This document shows positions 1-5,795 of a stretch of 6,750 nt of DNA, piece after piece. The notes under the pieces are model-generated. The model made no database searches. It was given only the letters and a program-made list of their open reading frames with translations, and was not told the origin of the DNA. This stretch comes from an uncultured Rhodospirillaceae bacterium. GTDB taxonomy: Bacteria; Pseudomonadota; Alphaproteobacteria; Rhodospirillales; UBA2165. The translations under genes were made by a program, and so were the position numbers. Location: the NCBI GenBank assembly GCA_913041095.1, contig CAJWIB010000150.1:1-6750 (forward strand), read 5' to 3'. Position 1 is the first letter of the stretch; each line of letters opens with the position of its first letter.

Positions 1-331
1 CTGCAGCTTCTTTTTCTGAGACTTTTAGCGTACTGGTCTCGAGTAAAATTTGACCAGGTTTATCGGTTTGCAAAATACCATCTTCTGCTTCAATGACGTT
101 ACACAATGCCCGATAGCTCGGCAAAGAAGAGATCAATATATCAGAATGCTCACCGACCTCCTGAGGTGAGCTTTTAACATCAAGCCCGCGCTTTGCCATT
201 AGGGTACGACGATCTTCGGCAATGTCATAACCACTAACAGTAAATTTATTTGCCAACAAAAGATCAGCAATAACCTCGCCCATAGCGCCGAGGCCAATAA
301 CACCAACCGTGCTGCTCCTGCCCAAGATCAT
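1..331 (-). CDS. 3-hydroxyisobutyrate dehydrogenase-like NAD(P)-dependent oxidoreductase (N-terminal part)
   Basis: This is the first 110 codons of a beta-hydroxyacid dehydrogenase; the rest lies beyond the left edge. The start is ATG at 331-329, in an ATGA overlap with the stop of the oxygenase gene, with AGGA a few bases upstream. Residues 9-18 form the Rossmann dinucleotide loop (VGVIGLGAMG), typical of the 6-phosphogluconate/3-hydroxyisobutyrate dehydrogenase superfamily. Asp36 (GYD) closes the second strand and would favour NAD over NADP, which is an inference. SLP near residue 70 and the LETST stretch near 100 match the family's later strands and substrate-side DxST-like loop. Family members are about 290-300 residues and reduce or oxidise small beta-hydroxy or 2-hydroxy acids and semialdehydes in the cytoplasm; some are imine reductases. 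The catalytic Lys region is outside the window, so activity and substrate cannot be judged. Translational coupling to the oxygenase suggests the two act on the same pathway. Confidence 0.88.
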   Translation of the reverse strand, partial: MILGRSSTVGVIGLGAMGEVIADLLLANKFTVSGYDIAEDRRTLMAKRGLDVKSSPQEVGEHSDILISSLPSYRALCNVIEAEDGILQTDKPGQILLETSTLKVSEKEAA

Positions 332-1338
332 GCGATGTCCTGCTCATCAAATTCACCGTAATGCGGATAGCTGTTGATCATATACCAGTGATAAAAATCC
401 CAATACGACTCGGTGGGATATCTGGGCGGGTTATTTTCGTCCTGACAAGTCGGCAAACATGAGCAAATCGGCTCGAAGGCGGTGTTGACAAATACGGCTC
501 CCGAATAGCGATGCTTTTGCACCGGCGCCATGACACGATGGGGTGATGCGCGAAAACGTTCGTTACTCCAGCGTTCGAGGAACTGACCGGTATTAACCAA
601 GATGCACCCATGCATGCGGGGCGGGCGAAACCACTCTTCATCGACATCCAACACTTCGAGACCATCAACATCCGCCTGCGGCAAGAGCGTCATGAAACCC
701 GTGTCGGCATGCGGACCAAGGCCAAATTCATTATCGCCAGCATCAGGGTCAGGCGGATAATGCGCCATCCGGAAATAGGTGTAGTTATTTTCAAAATAAG
801 GGGCGAAAAAATCCCGCTCCAGATCTAAAGCCGTCGCCCAGATCGGCAGAATGCTTTTGCCCAGCTTGGTCATGGCCGTCATATATTCTTGGATAACTTC
901 TTTGAAGCCCGGTAGATTTTCCGGCCACTGATTTTCACCGTAAAACCGTTTCTTTGCTTGCCTGAAAGGATTGTCTTTACCATAGTCAGTAGCGAAAACC
1001 GTCGTCTCATTGCTGTCGAATTTGGTGTTTTTATTGTAGGTCGAATGCTTGACGAGGGTTGCCTTTGGGCGAATATAACCGCGCTGATTATCATCCACGG
1101 CTATGGAATTTTTTATCTCCATCGATTGGTCGTGAAAACGTTTGTTTTCGGCGAACATATTTTTTATGAGGACGCTGGAGACAGAGTGATTCTCGAGAAA
1201 GAAAAATCCATAACGTTCGCAGGCGGTTCGTAATTTAGCCGCTAAGGAATCGAGTGCTGTTTCATCGCCGGCCAAAAAAGAGCCGATATCTAAAACTGGT
1301 AATTCTTGAGTTCTAACAATTTCAATTTTATTGGACAT
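328..1338 (-). CDS. Isopenicillin N synthase-like Fe(II)/2-oxoglutarate-type oxygenase
   Basis: A 336-residue soluble, cytoplasmic non-haem iron oxygenase. The N-terminal DIOX_N-type domain spans about residues 13-130 (LPVLDIGSF, then ERYGFFFLENH). The double-stranded beta-helix core follows, with metal ligands His210 and Asp212 (HAD) and His267 (SPHRV), and an R-x-S co-substrate motif at Arg277/Ser279. These positions nearly match those of isopenicillin N synthase (214, 216, 270, 279, 281). The C-terminus has a Cys-rich ICSCLPTCQ stretch followed by an aromatic tail. The family hydroxylates, desaturates or cyclises small molecules with O2 and usually 2-oxoglutarate; true penicillin synthesis is not implied, because no NRPS is nearby and many catabolic homologues exist. 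The start is set at ATG 1338-1336. The frame stays open to an ATG at 1503, but that would overlap the upstream gene by 83 bases and add 55 residues unlike the fold. Only a weak AGGCGA lies before the chosen start. Substrate unknown. Confidence 0.9.
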   Translation of the reverse strand: MSNKIEIVRTQELPVLDIGSFLAGDETALDSLAAKLRTACERYGFFFLENHSVSSVLIKNMFAENKRFHDQSMEIKNSIAVDDNQRGYIRPKATLVKHSTYNKNTKFDSNETTVFATDYGKDNPFRQAKKRFYGENQWPENLPGFKEVIQEYMTAMTKLGKSILPIWATALDLERDFFAPYFENNYTYFRMAHYPPDPDAGDNEFGLGPHADTGFMTLLPQADVDGLEVLDVDEEWFRPPRMHGCILVNTGQFLERWSNERFRASPHRVMAPVQKHRYSGAVFVNTAFEPICSCLPTCQDENNPPRYPTESYWDFYHWYMINSYPHYGEFDEQDIA

Positions 1339-1381
1339 TTCGCCTGCTTCCGTTTTTTTGGTAACGAAATATACACCGAAA

Positions 1382-1410
1382 ATTGTAGGCACATTGCTAA
1401 TAAACTGCAA
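1382..1410 (-). promoter_or_regulatory. Possible sigma-70 promoter ahead of the oxygenase gene
   Basis: In the 82-base gap between the sulfotransferase-like gene and the oxygenase gene, the minus strand reads TTGCAG (1410-1405), a 17-base spacer, then TACAAT (1387-1382). The -10 matches consensus at 5 of 6 positions with ideal spacing, and the -35 at 3 of 6. Transcription would begin near 1375 and give a leader of about 37 bases before ATG 1338. This could give the oxygenase-dehydrogenase pair a promoter of its own inside the cluster. The small inverted repeat ATTGC/GCAAT (1393-1397 and 1407-1411) lies over the spacer and -35 and might be a weak operator. The gap is AT-rich, so a chance match is possible. 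Confidence 0.3.
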
Positions 1411-1420
1411 TGAAAAAGGG

Positions 1421-2680
1421 CTAAAGATCAGCAACAAACTCGGCGCGAAACGAAGATAACGGCAGCGGTTCAGATTCACCGCTACCATCAATCCACATAT
1501 CAAAAACGATTTCTTTTTTCGGGGTAACTTCGATCAACCGTGCTTGAGCGAAGGCGTTGTTAATGTCAGCTGTTGCTTCTCCATCGATGGTACAAACGCC
1601 TCCATAGGTCATAAAGGTATTACCGGTTTGCGGCAATCGGTAGGCACCGCCTTGATAACACGCAAATAAGCGCTCCTCTGGGTCTTTACCAAAAGCCCAA
1701 ACTTGCTCGACGGTCATGGCATCTTCATCAACGGCAAATTCCACTACCCGGCTATAGCTTTCTCGGTCCGTCATTTTCTCAGCAAACGGCGTTGCCCGGA
1801 AGTTCCCATTGTCAAAACATAGAATGGTGCCACTTGGTGTCACCGAACAATCATGCTGATGATATTGCCACTCGAGCTTGCCGACAGGTTTAAGTAGTTT
1901 ATCCGACCAAGGCTGTTGCCAATTGCCGGGGTCACCGAGTATCCACTTAAGCTCACCCGAACCACGATCGAACTTGATGATACAATCCTGAGTGCGCAGA
2001 GACACCATGATCGAGTTATCCGCCGCATCAAAGGTCACCGCATTGGCATGACACCAGTCGTTACTGTTGGTAAAACCGCGGGCTTGCCAATAGGGTGAGC
2101 AACTGTCGTAACACAGCCGGTAAGGATCCAGCAAGTCCAGCATCGGCCAGCGGTTTAAGACTTTGCCTTCGGGCGAGACTTCAAGCACAACATCGCCAAC
2201 AACAGTGGCAGTATAGCGAGCAGCATTAGGATCGCTGTCATCTACCGGCCAATCCTCATATTCCCGCGCCTCGGCACTAAGCAGCAAGAGGTTGCCATTG
2301 GGAAAAATATTAATCGTGTGATGAAACAGCTCGGCTTCTATTTCGATGCTGTCTATGGGCGGCGCATGATCTTGATATTTACCGGCGACATGCCATTGGC
2401 GCACCGGCTTACCTGCCCACGTCACTTCTCGTATCAGTCCGACACTGGTTTGGGAAAACAGCAGATTGCCATTTGCTAACGACCGCACATCCTGCGACGG
2501 CACATCGAACTGAAAATTTAGCGGAAACTCACCCGCTTGATTGAGGCCAAGGATCCAGCCCAAATCTCCGATCCGGTCCGCGGAGCCACCAGGCCGGACA
2601 TTAAATATCATCATGCCCGGCTCACGTTTTTCGGACAGGCAGACATCGATGCGATGGGGTGGCAAGGCTAAATTAGGCAC
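1421..2680 (-). CDS. Arylsulfotransferase (ASST)-like beta-propeller protein
   Basis: A 419-residue protein of the arylsulfotransferase family, a six-bladed beta-propeller fold. Known ASSTs move a sulfuryl group from one phenolic sulfate to another phenol through a sulfohistidine, without PAPS. Repeated blade signatures are visible (LANGNLLFS about 68, FPNGNLLLLS about 126, TPSGTILCFDNGN about 281). The catalytic set seems present: His120/121 (LFHHT), His211 and Asn213 in DWCHANAV, Arg229 in SLRTQ exactly 18 residues after His211 as in the E. coli enzyme (His356/Arg374), and His276 in QHDCS as candidate for the sulfurylated His436. No signal peptide is visible, whereas characterised ASSTs are periplasmic, so this one would be cytoplasmic. 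The start is uncertain: GTG at 2680 is the first possible start after an in-frame stop at 2704-2702 but has no clear ribosome binding site, and ATG at 2614 or 2611 is an alternative. It follows the TRAP permease by 107 bases. True sulfotransferase activity is an inference. Confidence 0.82.
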   Translation of the reverse strand: MPNLALPPHRIDVCLSEKREPGMMIFNVRPGGSADRIGDLGWILGLNQAGEFPLNFQFDVPSQDVRSLANGNLLFSQTSVGLIREVTWAGKPVRQWHVAGKYQDHAPPIDSIEIEAELFHHTINIFPNGNLLLLSAEAREYEDWPVDDSDPNAARYTATVVGDVVLEVSPEGKVLNRWPMLDLLDPYRLCYDSCSPYWQARGFTNSNDWCHANAVTFDAADNSIMVSLRTQDCIIKFDRGSGELKWILGDPGNWQQPWSDKLLKPVGKLEWQYHQHDCSVTPSGTILCFDNGNFRATPFAEKMTDRESYSRVVEFAVDEDAMTVEQVWAFGKDPEERLFACYQGGAYRLPQTGNTFMTYGGVCTIDGEATADINNAFAQARLIEVTPKKEIVFDMWIDGSGESEPLPLSSFRAEFVADL

Positions 2681-2787
2681 TAAACACGACAGTAGATAAT
2701 GCTAAAATATTTCATCGAAGAGCAGCACCCAATCTATGGAATGTCTGGCAGCTTAGCGATAACTTATTGCAGTTTCAAATCAAACTT

Positions 2788-4692
2788 TTAATTTTGCCGG
2801 ACATAACGCGGCACAAAATAAATCACGAAAATAACTACCGATACGCCTGTGGAATAATAACTTGGCACCACCAAGCCAAATCCGACAGCACCGAGTAATA
2901 AGCGTTCCCACAATACCAGGTGATCTTGGAAGTAAGATTCAAGAGCAGCGGCAATTAAAATTAGACCAATAATTGCGGTAACGAGAGAAACGGCAATCAC
3001 GTACCAGGAGCCGATCATCAGGAGCTCGGGGCCATAGACAAAAACAAATGGTACGATAAAGGCAGCCAGCGCAAACTTTACCGCCATCACAGCTATCAGC
3101 AGCGGATTATCTTCGGCAATCGAGGACGCCGCATAGGCCGCTACTGCCACCGGTGGGGTAATTGCCGACATAACGGCATAATATAGAACGAACATATTAG
3201 CCGTTAATACCGGCACCCCGATATCGGTTAATATCGGCGACATCAATGAAGCAGCAATAATGTAGGCAGCAGGCGTCGGCATACCGAGGCCCAATACAAC
3301 GGTTATCGCCGCCGTCACCAGCAATGTCAAAAACGTTTGCTGGTCAGTGAGTAAATTGACCAGATGCGAAATTTTTCCAACCAGGCCAGTCATCGTGATA
3401 CCACCCATAATCAGGCCCGCTGCAGCACAGGCGCCGGCAACGGGCACCATCCGATAACAGGTTTCACTTAATACTTTTGCCAAAGCAATCGGACCGATGC
3501 GTGAACTGGCTTTAAATAGCGATACCGCAAATACGGCGACAGTGCCCATAATCCCCACCATCGTCGGTGTAAAGCCCATCAATAGCGCTCCCGTCAAAAT
3601 AACCAAAGGCACAATAAATAAGCCGCCGCCTTTCATGGTCGATAGCATGGAGGGAATGAGGCTATCGTCGAGACGACCAAAACCCAAACGCAAGGAAGAA
3701 TAATGAACCTGAGCGTAAATCGAAACGTAATAGAGAATCGCAGGCAAAAAAGCGGCGATCGCAATTTGGCGATATTCAACACCAGCAAAATCCACCATTA
3801 AAAAGGCGGCGGTGCCCAATACCGGCGGTACCAGGCTACCGCCGGTCGAAGCTGCCACTTCAATGGCGCCGGCATGTGCACCCCGGTAGCCGAGCCGTTT
3901 CATAATGGGGATTGTTATTGATCCAGTCGTCACCACATCAGAGGTCGGGCTACCCGACAGCATACCGTACATGCCGGACGATATAACCGCGACCTTGGCG
4001 GGACCACCAGGCCGCTTACCGCTGATTGCAGCGGCAAAATTGAAGAAAAAATCACCTCCTCCACAGGCGTGGAGGATTGTTCCGAACATCACAAACATGA
4101 AGGCATAGGTCGCCGCCACTCGAAGCGGCAGGCCAAATATACCATCAGTGGTAAAAACAGTAATTTCAATAAAATGTAGATAGTCAATCTTCCCGTGCTG
4201 AAGAACACCGCTTAAATTGTCACCGAACAAATTGTATACCGCAAAGATTACCACCAGAGCAGTCAAGCCGAGCCCAGTAGTTCGCCTAGTGATCTCGAGC
4301 GTAATTATAAAAACCAAAGTGCCGAAAATTACGTCTAACTGAGTTAATTCATCTAACAGAGCAATACGATTAATAATCGTCGGTGCTTGGATAGCAAAAT
4401 AGACACCGACAGCAATGCTCGCCAAGGCAAGCGCTGCATCGATGATCGACGGCCTATCAATATTTGAATCTTCAAATGCGCCGGTTGTCAGGAATGCTAA
4501 GGCCCCCACACCGGAAAAGAATAGAACAGTCAAGGTCCAAGGCGCAATAATGACAATAGTGGCAGCAACAATAACATAGATGCCCACCGCTACGGCGAAG
4601 GGCGTAAAAATCCATTCATAGATTCCTTCAGGGCGCCGCCTCGCGCCCACAGAGAACCACGTTTTTAGGGATAAAAGCGTTGCTAAATTCAT
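2788..4692 (-). CDS. TRAP transporter permease, fused 4TM/12TM (DctQM fusion) of TAXI type
   Basis: A 634-residue, very hydrophobic inner-membrane protein, the permease half of a TRAP transporter in which the small (DctQ-like) and large (DctM-like) subunits are one chain, as usual in TAXI systems. The N-terminal part (about 28-150) has hydrophobic segments typical of the small-subunit region. The DctM-like core follows. Residues 245-293 carry the hallmark stretch GSPTSDVVTTGSITIP, then KRLGYR, then ASTGGSLVPPVLGTAAF. A second, inverted-repeat-like signature is GLGMPTPAAYIIAA (about 468-481) with SAITPPVAVAAYAAS (about 509-523). Further helices lie at about 560-630, as in full-length fused members. 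Transport is driven by a sodium or proton gradient and needs the receptor encoded just upstream. The start is ATG 4692-4690. No good Shine-Dalgarno is visible, and the base of a strong hairpin (4701-4750) occupies its usual place, which suggests damped translation. Substrate unknown; TRAP systems mainly take up carboxylates. Confidence 0.95.
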   Translation of the reverse strand: MNLATLLSLKTWFSVGARRRPEGIYEWIFTPFAVAVGIYVIVAATIVIIAPWTLTVLFFSGVGALAFLTTGAFEDSNIDRPSIIDAALALASIAVGVYFAIQAPTIINRIALLDELTQLDVIFGTLVFIITLEITRRTTGLGLTALVVIFAVYNLFGDNLSGVLQHGKIDYLHFIEITVFTTDGIFGLPLRVAATYAFMFVMFGTILHACGGGDFFFNFAAAISGKRPGGPAKVAVISSGMYGMLSGSPTSDVVTTGSITIPIMKRLGYRGAHAGAIEVAASTGGSLVPPVLGTAAFLMVDFAGVEYRQIAIAAFLPAILYYVSIYAQVHYSSLRLGFGRLDDSLIPSMLSTMKGGGLFIVPLVILTGALLMGFTPTMVGIMGTVAVFAVSLFKASSRIGPIALAKVLSETCYRMVPVAGACAAAGLIMGGITMTGLVGKISHLVNLLTDQQTFLTLLVTAAITVVLGLGMPTPAAYIIAASLMSPILTDIGVPVLTANMFVLYYAVMSAITPPVAVAAYAASSIAEDNPLLIAVMAVKFALAAFIVPFVFVYGPELLMIGSWYVIAVSLVTAIIGLILIAAALESYFQDHLVLWERLLLGAVGFGLVVPSYYSTGVSVVIFVIYFVPRYVRQN

Positions 4693-4700
4693 GGTTAATT

Positions 4701-4750
4701 ACCAACAGAAAAGACATGCGGAAAATCTCCGCACGTCTTTCTTCTGTGGT
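4701..4750 (-). promoter_or_regulatory. Intergenic mRNA hairpin between receptor and permease genes (attenuator or stabiliser)
   Basis: This imperfect inverted repeat fills most of the 70-base gap between the two transporter genes. In the transcript, the 5' arm (4750-4728) pairs with the 3' arm (4722-4701): about 21 pairs including one G.U, with a two-base bulge on one side, a one-base bulge on the other, and a five-base loop GAUUU. The inner core GACGUGCGGA/UCCGCAUGUC is GC-rich and followed by UUUUCUGUU, so it partly resembles a Rho-independent terminator. It ends 8 bases before the permease ATG, covering the ribosome-binding position. Likely roles are partial termination, protection of the receptor mRNA 3' end, or reduced permease translation. 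Each would give excess receptor over permease. Confidence 0.75.
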
Positions 4751-4762
4751 GTAACGAACCGG

Positions 4763-5773
4763 TTATTTCAAACCTTTTTCTTTAAAATATTTCAGCGAGC
4801 CCGGATGATGCGGTGCATTACTAGCCTGAGCTAAAACCGCTGTTGTCGCCGTCTTTTTAATCAGACGATGAGACTTATTCTTAAAAGTCTCAATTTGTTC
4901 AACCATAGCTTTGGTAATGTTGTAAGCCAACTTGGCATCCATATTTGCGTTAGCGACAATAACGGCACCCATGCAAACGCTGACCGCTCCATTTGGAGAC
5001 CATTTATATTCACCGGGCTTAACATTACAGACTTCGCCACCAAATTCTTTGGCAACTTTTGCTGCAACACTTGGGCCATAGCTTAACAACACAGGTGAAG
5101 AATTTTTGGCAATTTCCCGAACCCGCGGGTGATTGTAAGAAATACCGAAGTTCACTACATCCAACCGGCGGTCAGAAACGAGGGAGACAATTTCTTTAGA
5201 TGCCGCATGAACAACTTGTCCACCCCAAGACTTAATATTAGCCCGTGAAGCACCCAACATGGTCATCGCTGCTTCACCAACGTTGGCATCAAAATTACCG
5301 CGGCGGTTAATAGCAATGCGGATTGGCAGTTTTTTGCTGACGATATCTTTGAAGGTTTTAATACCATGCTTATCGGCGAAAGATTTTGTCACTGCCAAGA
5401 AGCTCTGTTGAAAGCGCGACGCTGGCGTATATACACGGAATAATACGCGAACATTACTTACTGCTTTTCTGCCTTCATAACCTTTTACAATGGCATTCAA
5501 TTCACCGTCTGTTGCCAATCCCATCGGCACTTTACCGCGCGAGACGAGCGGCACATTGGCGAGGCCACCGGAAGAAGTTTGATAGCTCACGGTCGAACCG
5601 GGATAGGCTTTGGCGATTGCGGCATCGATGCCACCACCAATCCGGGACCACAGTCCACCCGGGCTCGCGCCACTGAGGGTGAGATTGTATTTTTGTGCCT
5701 GAGTTGGGGCTGCCAAACCGGTCACCAAAGCACCGGCAAGTGCAGTGCTTAAAAGTAATTTAGAGTGTTTCAT
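4763..5773 (-). CDS. TAXI-family TRAP transporter periplasmic solute receptor
   Basis: A 336-residue secreted binding protein. Residues 1-26 form a classic Sec signal peptide: basic MKHSK, hydrophobic core LLLSTALAGALVTGLAA, and a cleavage site after TQA. The mature part opens with the TAXI pattern: LTLSGASPGGLWSRIG (31-46), then PGSTVSYQTSSGG (58-70), and a VPLVSRGKVPMGLA segment (74-87). The C-terminus APHHPGSLKYFKEKGL matches the usual HPG-aromatic-EKG ending. There are exactly two cysteines (249 and 267), which could form a disulfide in the periplasm. The start is ATG 5773, with strong AAAGGAGAGG about 8 bases upstream, the best ribosome binding site in the window. It lies 22 bases after the ligase gene and 70 before the permease gene, so it is the substrate-capturing part of that transporter. 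Few TAXI receptors have known ligands; those studied bind small carboxylates such as glutamate. The ligand here cannot be predicted. Confidence 0.95.
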   Translation of the reverse strand: MKHSKLLLSTALAGALVTGLAAPTQAQKYNLTLSGASPGGLWSRIGGGIDAAIAKAYPGSTVSYQTSSGGLANVPLVSRGKVPMGLATDGELNAIVKGYEGRKAVSNVRVLFRVYTPASRFQQSFLAVTKSFADKHGIKTFKDIVSKKLPIRIAINRRGNFDANVGEAAMTMLGASRANIKSWGGQVVHAASKEIVSLVSDRRLDVVNFGISYNHPRVREIAKNSSPVLLSYGPSVAAKVAKEFGGEVCNVKPGEYKWSPNGAVSVCMGAVIVANANMDAKLAYNITKAMVEQIETFKNKSHRLIKKTATTAVLAQASNAPHHPGSLKYFKEKGLK

Positions 5774-5779
5774 AATTAA

Positions 5780-5789
5780 GCCTCTCCTT
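5780..5789 (-). promoter_or_regulatory. Strong ribosome binding site of the TAXI receptor gene
   Basis: The minus strand carries AAAGGAGAGG about 8 bases before ATG 5773, nearly complementary to the 16S rRNA tail. The other starts in the window have weak or no such site, so it fits high receptor expression relative to the permease. Confidence 0.7.
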
Positions 5790-5795
5790 TAGGTT

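Noticed and set aside
378..671. 97-codon frame on the minus strand inside the oxygenase gene
   Set aside because: It lies wholly in another frame of a gene with clear catalytic motifs and has no recognisable domain.
958..1233. 91-codon plus-strand frame opposite the oxygenase gene
   Set aside because: It is antisense to a supported coding region, with no ribosome binding site or recognisable motif.
328..1338. Beta-lactam biosynthesis cluster because of the IPNS-like protein
   Set aside because: No ACV synthetase, epimerase or other beta-lactam gene is nearby; IPNS-like oxygenases are common in catabolic settings.
1339..1503. N-terminal extension of the oxygenase frame by 55 residues to ATG 1503
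   Set aside because: It overlaps the end of the ASST-like gene by 83 bases, reads as hydrophobic sequence foreign to the fold, and Met at 1338 sits at the usual distance before the DIOX_N domain.
2752..2787. Terminator after the TRAP permease gene
   Set aside because: The AT-rich stretch has only short complementary pieces and no GC-rich stem followed by a T run on the minus strand.
5386..5676. 96-codon plus-strand frame opposite the TAXI receptor gene
   Set aside because: It is antisense to a well-supported gene, rich in Arg and His as expected of a shadow frame, with no domain.
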